64,000 nt of DNA from Acidovorax sp. YS12 (GCA_021496925.1 CP053915.1:1426001-1490000); one strand, 5' to 3'; counted from the stretch's first letter, positions 44,745 to 55,004 are shown. Numbers and translations: made by a program. Notes: generated by a model not told the origin, from the letters alone.

Positions 44745-45061
44745 GAAGTCACTCCATCGGGTTGGTTGATAACGGTGGGCATCCAGCGCTGCCCATGGGG
44801 ATAACTCTAAGTCTTCTATAAGACCCATGCAAGCTCTTATGTCTTATACAAGAGATAAAAATTTTCTCTTCAAAATCAACAACATGAGCAAAAAATATCT
44901 CAATGTGAAATAAATTTTCTCAGATTGAGAAATCACACGATCGCACAAGGCACGCAGTTTTTTGCATGGTGAAGTCATTCTTTCGCTCTATGGAATCTGT
45001 TGGCTACGGCTCCAGCATGGATAGGGCATGATGCGCCATTCATCGCCCCCCCCTCTTTCTC
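44745..45061. promoter_or_regulatory. AT-rich divergent region between aceA and the EamA gene
   Basis: About 315 bases, clearly AT-rich from 44810 to 44950. GTCTTCTATAAGAC (44811-44824) and GTCTTATACAAGAG (44841-44854) are matching palindromic sites placed exactly 30 bases (three helical turns) apart, typical of a GntR-like dimer array controlling aceA. CTCAATGTGAAATAAATTTT and CTCAGATTGAG near 44904-44930 may be a second operator. Factor unknown. Confidence 0.55.
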
Positions 45062-46003
45062 GTGAGCACCCCGAGCCGCCCCCTCGCCTATCTCTGCCTG
45101 GCCCTGAGCATGTCGCTCGTGGGCAGCTACGTGGCACTGTCCAAGCCACTGGCGGCCACGCTGCCCATCTTCCTGCTGGCCTGGCTGCGTTTCGGCATCG
45201 GCGCCATTGCCATGGCGCACTGGCTCCCCAAGCCTGCCGACGAACCCCCTTTGACGGCCTCGACGCGCAGGCTGCTGTTCCTGGAAGCGTTCCTGGGCAA
45301 CTTTCTGTTCACGCTGTGCATGATTTCCGGCGTGAGCCTGACCAGCGCCGTCACGGCCGGAGTCATCATGGCAGGCATTCCTGCCGCCGTGGCGGTGATG
45401 AGCTGGTTTTTCCTCAAGGAGCGGATCAGCGCCCGCACCTGGTTCGCCGTGGCCTTGGCCGTGCTCGGCATTGGCCTGTTTGCGCTATCGAAACCAGAGC
45501 AGTCAGCGCACGGTACACCGGCCCTCGGAGGCGAAAATGCCCCAAACATGGCGTGGCTGGGTCACCTGCTCCTGGTGGGCGCCGTGCTGTGCGAGGCAGC
45601 GTATTCGGTGATCGGCAAGAAGCTCACCGGCACGCTCGGGCCGAAACGCATCACCTCGTTGATCAACCTGTGGGGGTTTGCCCTTGCCACGCCGCTGGGC
45701 GTTTATACGGCGCTGCGCTTCGACTTCAGCGCCGTGGGCTGGAATACCTGGCTGCTGCTGCTGTTTTACGCACTCGCGGCCTGCATGTGGACCGTGTGGC
45801 TGTGGATGACGGGCCTGAAAGCCGTTCCGGCGGCCCAGGGCGGCATCTTCACCGTACTGCTGCCGGTCAGCGCCGCGCTGGTGGGCGTGCTGGCGCTGGG
45901 GGAATCCTTCAACGCCATGCAGCTTCTCGCCTTTGCCCTGGCGCTGGCCAGCGTCCTGCTGGCTACCCTGCCCTCGCGCCTGGCAAGGCGCGTCGGCTCA
46001 TAG
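45062..46003 (+). CDS. EamA-family (DMT) transporter
   Basis: 313 residues from a GTG at 45062. About ten membrane helices in two EamA repeats (about 5-140 and 165-300), the fold of drug/metabolite exporters. Substrate cannot be read. The ribosome binding site is weak. Its end overlaps the convergent RraA-family gene by six bases. Confidence 0.85.
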   Translation: MSTPSRPLAYLCLALSMSLVGSYVALSKPLAATLPIFLLAWLRFGIGAIAMAHWLPKPADEPPLTASTRRLLFLEAFLGNFLFTLCMISGVSLTSAVTAGVIMAGIPAAVAVMSWFFLKERISARTWFAVALAVLGIGLFALSKPEQSAHGTPALGGENAPNMAWLGHLLLVGAVLCEAAYSVIGKKLTGTLGPKRITSLINLWGFALATPLGVYTALRFDFSAVGWNTWLLLLFYALAACMWTVWLWMTGLKAVPAAQGGIFTVLLPVSAALVGVLALGESFNAMQLLAFALALASVLLATLPSRLARRVGS

Positions 46004-46507
46004 CGGTCGGCTGCTGACGACCATCCCATCGGCATCAGCGTAAAGCCAGTCGCCAGGCCGCACCCACACACCCTGGATCTGCACAGGCACATCGCTGCGG
46101 CCCTCGCCACGGCGCTCGGTGGGCATCGGCACCAGGCCCAACGCACGAATGCCCACGGCCGCCGCCTGCAGCTCGGCCACGTCGCGCACGCAGCCATTCA
46201 CCACCAGGCCCGCCCAGCCGTTCTTGGCCGCGGCTGCCGCCAGATTGCCCCCCACCAGGGCGCGACGCAGTGAAGCGCCGCCATCGACCACGAGCACGCG
46301 CCCCTGGCCCGGCGACTCGACGGCGGCCTTGACCTGGGTGTTGTCCTCGAAACATTTGACGGTGCTCACCGGACCGCAGAAAGAGGCAATGCCGCCATAG
46401 CCATGGAACACCGGGGGCAGCACACGCAATTCGCCCTGGTCATCGCCCTTGTGGGCGTCACAAAAATCGCAGGTGCTGAAGGAAGGAGAAGAAGCCGCTG
46501 TGGTCAT
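45998..46507 (-). CDS. rraA: RraA-family protein
   Basis: 169 residues with the RraA/HMG-aldolase fold: GGIASFCGPVSTVKCFEDN near residues 38-56, GRVLVVDGGASLRRALVGGNLAAAAAKNGW near 69-98 and VVNGCVRD near 101-108. Family members either inhibit RNase E or act as oxaloacetate decarboxylase/HMG aldolase; the G-G-N-L and R-D residues are present for both. The true role cannot be decided from sequence. Confidence 0.88.
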   Translation of the reverse strand: MTTAASSPSFSTCDFCDAHKGDDQGELRVLPPVFHGYGGIASFCGPVSTVKCFEDNTQVKAAVESPGQGRVLVVDGGASLRRALVGGNLAAAAAKNGWAGLVVNGCVRDVAELQAAAVGIRALGLVPMPTERRGEGRSDVPVQIQGVWVRPGDWLYADADGMVVSSRPL

Positions 46508-46747
46508 GTATGCATCCCTTTCGAATCGTTGCTCAGGTTACGGCCGCCACACCAGCGCCACCGCGGGCGCATTGTCGCGCCAGCGAGCCCCTGGGGTTTG
46601 CCCGCAGTGCCCCAGCGCAACAATTAGAGGCAAAAAAGCATGCCGCCAGCTTGGAAAGCGGATTTTTTCCCAGTAGCATCGCCCTGCCAGTGGAGCAGTG
46701 CCGTTTTCGCTGGTGTTACCTACGACTCCCAGAAGGATTGAACCGCT

Positions 46748-47053
46748 ATGGCAACTGCTGCAAAGAAGGCCACCGCACCCAAGACCGAAGCCGCCGCTAA
46801 AAAGCGCACCCCCAACGCGGCCTTCATGAAACCCCTGACGCCCAGCCCTGCGCTGGCTGCCGTCGTGGGTGCCAAGCCGCTGCCGCGCACCGAGATCATC
46901 AGCAAGCTGTGGGCCTACATCAAGGAACACAACCTGCAAGACCCCGCCAACAAGCGCATGATCAACGCCGACGCAAAGCTCAAGGACGTGTTCGGCAAGC
47001 CCCAGGTGTCGATGTTCGAGATGGCTGGCCTGATCGGCAAGCATGTGAAGTAA
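46748..47053 (+). CDS. SWIB/MDM2-domain protein
   Basis: 101 residues: a basic Ala/Lys-rich N-terminus (about 1-25) like histone H1 tails, then a SWIB fold (LPRTEIISKLWAYIKEHNLQ, MINADAKLKDVFGKPQVSMFEM). Such small proteins occur in many betaproteobacteria and probably bind chromosomal DNA. An AGAAGG sequence precedes the start. Confidence 0.88.
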   Translation: MATAAKKATAPKTEAAAKKRTPNAAFMKPLTPSPALAAVVGAKPLPRTEIISKLWAYIKEHNLQDPANKRMINADAKLKDVFGKPQVSMFEMAGLIGKHVK

Positions 47054-47068
47054 GCAGATTTCACCCCC

Positions 47069-47093
47069 AAAGCCGGCACCGCCGGCTTTTTTT
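47069..47093 (+). terminator. intrinsic terminator after the SWIB gene
   Basis: Nine-base stem AAAGCCGGC/GCCGGCTTT with a three-base loop and seven T residues. Confidence 0.9.
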
Positions 47094-47193
47094 ACGCCTG
47101 CCGTATCGGTGATTTCAGGCCGGGTGAAGGCAAGGCACGAACCCAAACGACGGCCCGCCCCCACTGCAAACAATGAAATAGCCAGGCCAAGAA

Positions 47194-47223
47194 TTACAAA
47201 TGCGATGAATTCGTATTTATAAT
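47194..47223 (+). promoter_or_regulatory. bfd promoter with Fur-box-like site
   Basis: TTACAA (47194-47199) and TATAAT (47218-47223) are spaced 18 bases apart. The spacer AAATGCGATGAATTCGTATTT is a near palindrome like betaproteobacterial Fur sites. Confidence 0.55.
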
Positions 47224-47267
47224 GCGCTTCATCTTTTCTTCAACAGCCAGCCATCCGGCCCGTCGCC

Positions 47268-47540
47268 ATGATCGTCTGTGTTTGCCGCCGCATCTCTGAC
47301 CGTGAAATCGCACGCCATGCCCGCGCGGGCATGAGCTTTGACGAGATCCAGTTCGAGCTCGGCGTCGCCACCCAATGCGGCTGCTGCGAAAGCAGCGCGC
47401 GTGACGTGGTGGCGCAATGCTGCGCCAGCCAACCCATGGCAGCATTGCGCAACGAGACGCATGCCGGGGCCAACCAGCTTGCCAACATCCACTTGGAAAG
47501 CTCCGCATGCCATTGCTCTCAACCCTTGCAGGCAGCCTGA
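47268..47540 (+). CDS. bfd: bacterioferritin-associated ferredoxin
   Basis: 90 residues starting MIVCVCRRISDREIARHARA. The [2Fe-2S] cysteines appear as CVC near residue 4-6 and the QCGCCESSARDVV segment near 37-49. In characterised bacteria Bfd reduces ferric iron in bacterioferritin to release it. Longer at the C-terminus than most Bfd (about 65), with extra cysteines (SACHCSQPL). First gene of the iron cluster, ahead of tonB. Confidence 0.9.
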   Translation: MIVCVCRRISDREIARHARAGMSFDEIQFELGVATQCGCCESSARDVVAQCCASQPMAALRNETHAGANQLANIHLESSACHCSQPLQAA

Positions 47541-47638
47541 TATTGGTCGTAGGCTCTGCCTGGTGGATTTTCCGCAAGTAAACACCGATAGACCCTCTGC
47601 TCCGGGGCACGCCACCCAAGTGCCTGTGGCCCCCTCCT

Positions 47639-48325
47639 ATGTCCTCATCCGATAGATTCGCCCCGGCGCCCGGCCTGAGCCGCAACGCCGTCATCATCCT
47701 GTCCGTGGTGCTTTTTCATGTAGCCGCCCTCTGGGCGCTGCAGACGGGCCTGCTGCGCCGCGCGGCGGAAATCGTCATTCCGGCCCAGGTGCTGGCCGAA
47801 TTCCTGGCCCCCCCCGCCCCCGAGGTCAAGGAACCGCCACCACCCGCTCCGCCGCCGCCCAAACCCGCGCCGCGCCAGCCCGTGGTGCGGCAGCAGGCGC
47901 CGCTTCCCGTGGCCAAACCCGATCCCACCCCGTCGCCCAATGCGCCCGTGGGCGTGGCCGAGCCCATGCCAGCGCCCGTCACCGAAGCGCCGCCCGCACC
48001 TGCAGCACCGCCAGCCCCCCCCGCGCCACCGGCTCCGCCACGCATCGAGCTGCCATCGAGCAACGCGGCCTATCTGAACAACCCCAAGCCCACGTATCCG
48101 GCAATCAGCCGCCGCATGGGCGAACAGGGCAAGGTGGTGCTGCGCGTGTTCATCGACGCCGAAGGCACCCCCCAGCAAATCGAGATCCGGCAATCCAGCG
48201 GCTATGAGCGGCTGGACCAGCAGGCCCTGGATGCCGTACGCCGCTGGCGCTTCGTGCCCGGCAAGCGCAACGGCGTGCCCGAGGCCATGTGGAACATCGT
48301 CCCCATCAATTTCGTACTCGAATAA
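47639..48325 (+). CDS. tonB: TonB energy-transducing protein
   Basis: 228 residues: one N-terminal membrane helix (AVIILSVVLFHVAALWAL), a long Pro/Ala-rich periplasmic spacer (about 55-140), and the C-terminal TonB domain (PTYPAISRRMGEQGKVVLRV, YERLDQQALDAVRRWRFVPG). TonB couples the proton-motive force from ExbB-ExbD to outer-membrane receptors. exbB and exbD follow, so the complete motor is encoded here. Confidence 0.94.
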   Translation: MSSSDRFAPAPGLSRNAVIILSVVLFHVAALWALQTGLLRRAAEIVIPAQVLAEFLAPPAPEVKEPPPPAPPPPKPAPRQPVVRQQAPLPVAKPDPTPSPNAPVGVAEPMPAPVTEAPPAPAAPPAPPAPPAPPRIELPSSNAAYLNNPKPTYPAISRRMGEQGKVVLRVFIDAEGTPQQIEIRQSSGYERLDQQALDAVRRWRFVPGKRNGVPEAMWNIVPINFVLE

Positions 48326-48340
48326 TTTTCAGGAGTTTTC

Positions 48341-49060
48341 ATGGATTCGCATTTCGGCCTTGCCAGCGTCTGGACCCAAGGTGACTTTGTCACCCGCGCC
48401 GTCGCAGTGATTCTTCTGGCCATGTCGCTGGCCTCTTGGATCGTCATCCTCATCAAGGCACTGGACATCGTGAAGTTCAAGAAGCATGCCCGCGGGGCGC
48501 AGGACTTCTGGCACAGCGAGGACTTTGCCGCCGGCCTGGCCAAGCTCGGCACTGATCCCACCAACCCCTTCCGCCACCTGGCGCTGGAAGGACGCGAAGC
48601 CACCGCCCACCACCGAAATACCAAGGCCCACCTGCACGACACCCTGGACGTCAGCGATTGGGTCACGCGCTGCCTGCGCAACTGCATCGACGAATTCACC
48701 GCGCGCCTGCAATCGGGCCTGGCCATCCTGGCCTCGGTGGGCTCGACGGCTCCCTTCATCGGCCTGTTCGGCACCGTGTGGGGCATCTACCACGCGCTGG
48801 TGGCCATCGGCACGTCGGGGCAATCGACCATCGACAAAGTCGCAGGCCCCATCGGCGAGGCGCTCATCATGACGGCCCTGGGCCTGGCCGTGGCCATTCC
48901 CGCGGTGCTGGGCTACAACGCGCTGGTGCGCGGCAACAAGTCCATCCTGAACCGCCTCAACAGCTTCGCCCATGACATGCACGCCTACTTCGTGACGGGC
49001 GCGCGCGTCTCGGCCAGCGGCGAGACGGCCAAGGTGCTGCCCCTGAAGAAAGGCGCGTAA
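48341..49060 (+). CDS. exbB: ExbB motor subunit (MotA/TolQ/ExbB family)
   Basis: 239 residues with three membrane helices: near 20-38, and the paired segments in SVGSTAPFIGLFGTVWGIYHALV (about 128-150) and EALIMTALGLAVAIPAVLGYNALV (about 172-195). This is the proton-channel pentamer subunit. It starts 15 bases after tonB and is followed three bases later by exbD. Confidence 0.95.
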   Translation: MDSHFGLASVWTQGDFVTRAVAVILLAMSLASWIVILIKALDIVKFKKHARGAQDFWHSEDFAAGLAKLGTDPTNPFRHLALEGREATAHHRNTKAHLHDTLDVSDWVTRCLRNCIDEFTARLQSGLAILASVGSTAPFIGLFGTVWGIYHALVAIGTSGQSTIDKVAGPIGEALIMTALGLAVAIPAVLGYNALVRGNKSILNRLNSFAHDMHAYFVTGARVSASGETAKVLPLKKGA

Positions 49061-49063
49061 GCC

Positions 49064-49471
49064 ATGGCTTTCGGAACCCAGGACGACGCCGATGAGGTGA
49101 TGAACGAGATCAACATGACGCCGCTCGTCGACGTCATGCTGGTGCTGCTCATCATCTTCATCATCACCGTGCCGGTGATGAAGCACTCGGTCAACGTGGA
49201 CCTGCCCAAGGCCCAGAACCAGCCCGAGGAGACCAAGCCGGAAACCGTGCGCCTGACGGTGGACGCCGATGGCAAGTACCACTGGAACGAGTTCGCCATC
49301 ACCGACGAGGATCTCGTGCGGCAACTGGAGGCCGAGGCGGCGAAAGAGCCGCAGCCCGACCTGCACATCCGCGGCGACAAGAACGTGCGCTACGAGCGCG
49401 TGGCCCAGGCCATGGCGGCAGCCCAGCGCGCCGGCGTGCGCAAGATCGGCTTCGTCACCGACCCCCAGTAA
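49064..49471 (+). CDS. exbD: ExbD motor subunit
   Basis: 135 residues. The membrane helix near 20-40 carries the proton-binding aspartate in MTPLVDVMLVLLIIF. A periplasmic domain follows (PDLHIRGDKNVRYERVAQAM). It works with ExbB and TonB. Confidence 0.95.
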   Translation: MAFGTQDDADEVMNEINMTPLVDVMLVLLIIFIITVPVMKHSVNVDLPKAQNQPEETKPETVRLTVDADGKYHWNEFAITDEDLVRQLEAEAAKEPQPDLHIRGDKNVRYERVAQAMAAAQRAGVRKIGFVTDPQ

Positions 49472-49568
49472 ACGCCCCGCGCGGCGGGCTGCGCAGGCAG
49501 CCCGCCCCCCTCCCCCTCTCACCACACACCCTCCAACAAAAAAACTTCAAGCCCTCTTGCATTTTTAA

Positions 49569-49591
49569 ATGCTAATGGTTATCATTAACAA
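49569..49591 (+). promoter_or_regulatory. Fur box before hemP
   Basis: AATGCTAATGGTTATCATTA is a strong Fur-consensus match, 20 bases upstream of the hemP ATG at 49612, and overlaps its likely promoter. Confidence 0.7.
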
Positions 49592-49611
49592 AGTTGATTG
49601 AAGGACTCGAC

Positions 49612-49830
49612 ATGCACAGCAGCCTGACCGCCACGACGCCGTACCACCTGCCTGTTCTGAACGCCCAGGGCATGCCCGCAGCCGCCGCCCTGTTCGATGG
49701 CCCGCTGCCTGCGGGTGCCGTGGACAGCAGCGCCCTGCTGCAAGGACAAAAGGCCGTGTCCATCGTGCACAACGGCTCCATTTACCGCTTGCAAGCCACC
49801 AAGCTCGGCAAGCTGATCCTGACGAAATAG
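49612..49830 (+). CDS. hemP: hemin uptake protein HemP/HmuP
   Basis: 72 residues. The C-terminal HemP signature is SIVHNGSIYRLQATKLGKLILTK. HemP-type small proteins are needed for haem utilisation and, in Burkholderiales, act as regulators of haem receptor genes. An IR-type Fur box lies just upstream. A small-RNA-like element begins directly after the stop codon. Confidence 0.9.
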   Translation: MHSSLTATTPYHLPVLNAQGMPAAAALFDGPLPAGAVDSSALLQGQKAVSIVHNGSIYRLQATKLGKLILTK

Positions 49831-49926
49831 GTTTCATCGTGGGGCGACTCCGGCCTGGTACGGGCCCAAGGGTCGTTTTTGCCAGCCAAAGGGTTCTCCT
49901 CCCTGGTAGCCAGGCGTTTTTTCCCC
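49831..49926 (+). ncRNA. candidate Fur-associated small RNA, copy B (hemP 3' region)
   Basis: Starts one base after the hemP stop with GTTTCATCGTGGGGCGAC, identical to copy A (33839 minus). Then come a hairpin (GGCCT/GGGCC), the shared TCGTTTTTGC block, and a terminator-like fold ending in TTTTTT (49917-49922). Hairpin bases differ from copy A but pairing is kept, and both copies have 24 bases between the two conserved blocks. In this copy the corresponding frame has a stop just before and no start, so the conservation is not protein-level. It may be processed from the hemP transcript. Confidence 0.55.
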
Positions 49927-50118
49927 ACCGCGCGGCAGCCCCGCGCACCGCCCTCCGGGCGCAGGCGGCTGCCTTTGGTTATGATTCCAGCCTGCTATGG
50001 AACCTCCTCCCCGATGGCGCATGACTGCGCCCCTCTCCCTCCTCCCTCCCTCCCCTGATTCCGCGCCGCGCCCCGCGCCATGTGCACCCCGCCCTGACAC
50101 GGCTGCAGGAGCTTCGCC

Positions 50119-51689
<1,571 letters not shown>

Positions 51690-51690
<1 letters not shown>

Positions 51691-51730
51691 AACTATTAAA
51701 AGAATAGCTGCCAGCGCTTGCCCAGCAAGG
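51690..51730. repeat. dispersed palindromic repeat, copy after terC-type gene
   Basis: AATAGCTGCCAGCGCTTGCC follows the stop codon, the shared repeat core, just before the terminator. Confidence 0.65.
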
Positions 51731-51750
51731 CCAAACCCCGAAAAACCCTT

Positions 51751-51779
51751 AAAAAAAACCCGGCAGCGCCGGGTTTTTT
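51751..51779. terminator. bidirectional terminator between the TerC-type gene and typA
   Basis: AAAAAAAACCCGGC and GCCGGGTTTTTT form a perfect stem with poly-A/poly-T arms, usable by both converging genes. Confidence 0.9.
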
Positions 51780-51795
51780 GCATGGCGGGAAGGGC

Positions 51796-53625
51796 TTATG
51801 CGCCTTCGCGGCTGGCGCGCTTGCGCTCGTGCTCTTTCAGGTGGCGCTTGCGCAGGCGAATGCTCTTGGGCGTGATTTCCACCAGTTCGTCGTCCTCGAT
51901 GAACTCGACGCCGTATTCCAGCGTCAGGTCGATAGGCGGCGTGATCTTGATGGCATCTTCCTTGCCGCTGACGCGGAAGTTGGTCAGCTGCTTGGTGCGG
52001 GTGGCGTTGACGATCAGATCGTTGTCGCGGCTGTGGATGCCGACGATCATGCCTTCGTACACCGGATCGCCGGCCTTGACGAACATGCGGCCACGGTCGT
52101 CCAGCTTGCCCAGGGCGTAGGTGAAGATTTCACCGTCGTCCATGGAGATCAGCACGCCGTTCTTGCGGCCGCCGATCTCGCCCTTGTGCGGCTCGTAGCT
52201 GTCGAAGATGTTGGAGATCAGGCCGGAACCACGGGTCAGGTTCAGGAACTCGTTGGTGAAGCCGATCAGGCCGCGCGCCGGGATGCGGTACTCCAGGCGC
52301 ACGCGGCCCCGGCCATCGGGTTCCATGTTGACCAGCTCGCCCTTGCGTTCGCCCAGGGCCTGCATGACGCCGCCCTGGTGGCCTTCCTCGATGTCGGCGG
52401 TCACCAGCTCGATCGGCTCGCAGCGCTCGCCGTCGATGTCCTTGAACACCACGCGCGGCTTGGACACCGCGAGCTCGTAGCCTTCGCGGCGCATTTCTTC
52501 CAGCAGGATGGTCAGGTGCAGTTCACCGCGACCGGACACTTCGAAAATGCCGTCCTCGTCGGTTTCCTTGACGCGCAGCGCCACATTCGAGCGCAGCTCC
52601 TTCTGCAGGCGGTCCCAGATCTGGCGGCTGGTGACGAACTTGCCTTCGCGGCCGGCCAGCGGCGAGGTGTTCACGCAGAAGTTCATGGTCAGCGTGGGCT
52701 CGTCGATCTTCAGCATGGGCAGCGGCTGCGGGTTCAGCGGGTCGGTGATGGTCTCGCCAATGCCGATGTTCTCGATGCCGTTGACCAGCACGATGTCGCT
52801 CGGGCCGGCCTCGTTGACCTGCACGCGGTCCAGGCCCTGGAACTTGTGGATCTGGTTGACGCGGCCCTTGTAGCTGGCGCCATCGGGCCCGGCCATGACC
52901 ACCACGTCCTGGCCCGCGCGCAGCGTGCCGGTGTTGATGCGGCCCACGCCGATACGGCCCACGAAGGTGGAGTAGTCGAGCGCGGAAATCTGCATCTGCA
53001 CCGGCGCGTCCGGGTCACCCTTGACCGAAGGCACATGCTTCAGGACGGTGTTGAACAGGGCCGACATGTCGGGGCCCCACTGCTCGCCCGGGGCGCCCTG
53101 CTCCAGCGCGCTCCAGCCGTTGATGCCCGAGGCATAGACCACGGGGAAGTCGAGCTGCTCGTCGTTCGCGCCCAGCTTGTCGAACAGGTCGAACGCGGCG
53201 TTCACCACCTTGTCGGGGTTGGCGCCGGGCTTGTCCACCTTGTTCACCACCACGATGGGCTTGAGGCCCAGGGCCAGCGCCTTCTTGGTGACGAAGCGCG
53301 TCTGCGGCATCGGGCCTTCCTGCGCGTCGATCAGCAACACCACGCCGTCCACCATGGACAGGGCGCGCTCCACCTCGCCGCCGAAGTCCGCGTGGCCGGG
53401 TGTATCGAGGATGTTGATGTGCGTGCCTTCCCAGCTCACGGCGCAGTTCTTGGCCAGGATGGTGATGCCGCGCTCGCGCTCGATGGCGTGGTTGTCCATC
53501 ACGGTATCGACGACCTTCTCGTGCGCAGCGAACGTGCCGGACTGGCGCAGCAGCTGGTCGACCATGGTCGTCTTGCCATGGTCAACGTGGGCAATGATGG
53601 CGATGTTGCGGATTTGAGTGCTCAT
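51796..53625 (-). CDS. typA: GTPase TypA/BipA
   Basis: 609 residues, MSTQIRNIAIIAHVDHGKTT (G1 motif in the first 20). G3 is DTPGHADFGGEVE and G4 is NKVDKPGA. EF-G-like domains and the BipA C-terminal domain follow (GEIFTYALGKLDDRGRMFVK). It acts on ribosomes during assembly and stress. Located after truB, a common position. Confidence 0.96.
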   Translation of the reverse strand: MSTQIRNIAIIAHVDHGKTTMVDQLLRQSGTFAAHEKVVDTVMDNHAIERERGITILAKNCAVSWEGTHINILDTPGHADFGGEVERALSMVDGVVLLIDAQEGPMPQTRFVTKKALALGLKPIVVVNKVDKPGANPDKVVNAAFDLFDKLGANDEQLDFPVVYASGINGWSALEQGAPGEQWGPDMSALFNTVLKHVPSVKGDPDAPVQMQISALDYSTFVGRIGVGRINTGTLRAGQDVVVMAGPDGASYKGRVNQIHKFQGLDRVQVNEAGPSDIVLVNGIENIGIGETITDPLNPQPLPMLKIDEPTLTMNFCVNTSPLAGREGKFVTSRQIWDRLQKELRSNVALRVKETDEDGIFEVSGRGELHLTILLEEMRREGYELAVSKPRVVFKDIDGERCEPIELVTADIEEGHQGGVMQALGERKGELVNMEPDGRGRVRLEYRIPARGLIGFTNEFLNLTRGSGLISNIFDSYEPHKGEIGGRKNGVLISMDDGEIFTYALGKLDDRGRMFVKAGDPVYEGMIVGIHSRDNDLIVNATRTKQLTNFRVSGKEDAIKITPPIDLTLEYGVEFIEDDELVEITPKSIRLRKRHLKEHERKRASREGA

Positions 53626-53637
53626 AGCGGGTGGCTT

Positions 53638-54630
53638 TCAATGTGTCTTGGAGGGTTCGGCACCGTTGTGCGGGCCTTGCAGGATTTGCTGTATTTCGAG
53701 GGGACTGAGCAGGCGGTCGGGAATCAGTTCGCCCTGCCGCGCATGGGCCACGCCCAGCAGCGCGGGCGGATGCTCGGCGTAGACGGCCACGGCGCCGGCA
53801 TCGGGCCAGGGCCCGCGCCGGCGCATGCCGGAGAGGAAGCGCCCGGCATCCTGCTCATTCAGCGTGACCACGGCATGACCAGCCAGCAGGGTCTGCACCG
53901 GCTGCACGCAGGCCAGACGCTCGTCTTCGGCCATGGCTTCGAGCTGCGCCAGCGTGACGCAGCGCGCCACGCCAATGCCGCCGGTTTCGACGCGGCGCAG
54001 AAAGCTGAGGTGCGCACCGCAGCCCAGTGCCTGGCCGATGTCCTCGCCCAGGGTGCGGATATAGGTGCCCTTGCTGCACTGGACTCTTATTTTGATAGCT
54101 GGTTGCGCTTGCCCAGCTTGGGTTAGGGCCAGATTCAATGCATGAATCTCGACATCGCGCGCGGGCCGCTCGACTTCCACGCCGGCGCGCGCGTACTCGT
54201 ACAGCGCCTTGCCGTCCTTCTTCAGGGCGCTGTGCATCGGCGGGACCTGGCGGATGGGGCCGGTGAACTGCGCCTGCACGGCGGCCAGGCGCTCGGGCGT
54301 GAGCTGGGCGGGATCGACCTCGCGGCGCTGCAGCACCTCGCCCTCGGCGTCGCCGGTGCTGGTGGTCATGCCGAGCAGGGCGACGGCCTCGTAGGTCTTG
54401 GGCGCATCGAGCTGCAGCTGGCTGAACTTGGTGGCGGCGCCAAAGCACAGCGGCAGCACGCCACTGGCCAGCGGGTCGAGCGTGCCGGTGTGGCCGGCCT
54501 TCTCGGCGCGCAACAGCCACTTCACCTTCTGCAAGGCGTCGTTGCTGGAAAAACCCAGGGGTTTGTCGAGCAGCAGCACTCCGTGCACCGGGCGCCGCTG
54601 CACCCGGATGCGGGGAGCGCGTTCGGTCAT
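53638..54630 (-). CDS. truB: tRNA pseudouridine(55) synthase
   Basis: 330 residues from the ATG at 54630. The catalytic aspartate is in GHTGTLDPLASGVLP near residue 50. The core continues through KTYEAVALLG, RQVPPMHSALK, and CSKGTYIRTLGEDIG. Between the HAL strand (EIHALNLAL) and the RVQCSKG strand the sequence contains TQAGQAQPAIKI, encoded by a copy of the dispersed DNA repeat. The start overlaps the rbfA stop by four bases. Confidence 0.95.
   Translation of the reverse strand: MTERAPRIRVQRRPVHGVLLLDKPLGFSSNDALQKVKWLLRAEKAGHTGTLDPLASGVLPLCFGAATKFSQLQLDAPKTYEAVALLGMTTSTGDAEGEVLQRREVDPAQLTPERLAAVQAQFTGPIRQVPPMHSALKKDGKALYEYARAGVEVERPARDVEIHALNLALTQAGQAQPAIKIRVQCSKGTYIRTLGEDIGQALGCGAHLSFLRRVETGGIGVARCVTLAQLEAMAEDERLACVQPVQTLLAGHAVVTLNEQDAGRFLSGMRRRGPWPDAGAVAVYAEHPPALLGVAHARQGELIPDRLLSPLEIQQILQGPHNGAEPSKTH
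54082..54130. repeat. dispersed palindromic repeat inside truB
   Basis: TTTGATAGCTGGTTGCGCTTGCCCAGC (quoted in parts: TTTGATAGCT and GCGCTTGCCCAGC) lies within the coding region and is translated in frame, adding about 12 residues to TruB. It matches the intergenic copies elsewhere in the window. Confidence 0.6.
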
Positions 54631-55004
54631 GCTGCGTCGTCGTCCTTGGAACGCGAGGCGACCGCGCGCGCGATCAGCGCATTCATGTCGGCCGCGCGCT
54701 CGGTGGTGCGGTCGAACAGGAAATGCAGCGTGGGCACCGTATGGATGTGCAGGCGCTTGAACAGGCCGTTGCGCAGGAAGCCCGCGGCCTGGTTCAGCGC
54801 CTCCTGGGTGGCGTCCGCGTCGCCGATGAGGACGCTGAAGAACACCTTGGCGTGAGCGTAGTCTGGCGTCACCTCGACGGCCTGCAGCGTCACCATGCCG
54901 ATGCGCGGGTCTTTCAACTCGCGGATCAGCTCGGACAGATCGCGCTGGATCTGGTCCGCGACCTTGAAGCCGCGGCCCGGCGTGGAGGATTTCTTCGCTG
55001 CCAT
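54627..55004 (-). CDS. rbfA: ribosome-binding factor A
   Basis: 125 residues, MAAKKSSTPGRGFKVADQIQ, with the KH-like fold (DLSELIRELKDPRIGMVTLQ, DYAHAKVFFSVL, GFLRNGLFKRLHIHTVPTL). It matures the 30S subunit's 16S rRNA. Sits between infB and truB. Confidence 0.95.
   Translation of the reverse strand: MAAKKSSTPGRGFKVADQIQRDLSELIRELKDPRIGMVTLQAVEVTPDYAHAKVFFSVLIGDADATQEALNQAAGFLRNGLFKRLHIHTVPTLHFLFDRTTERAADMNALIARAVASRSKDDDAA

Noticed and set aside
49930..50118. manganese (yybP-ykoY) riboswitch before the TerC-type gene
   Set aside because: TerC genes often have it, but the GGGGAGUA-type conserved bulges could not be found; only a short GC-rich, poorly structured stretch is present.
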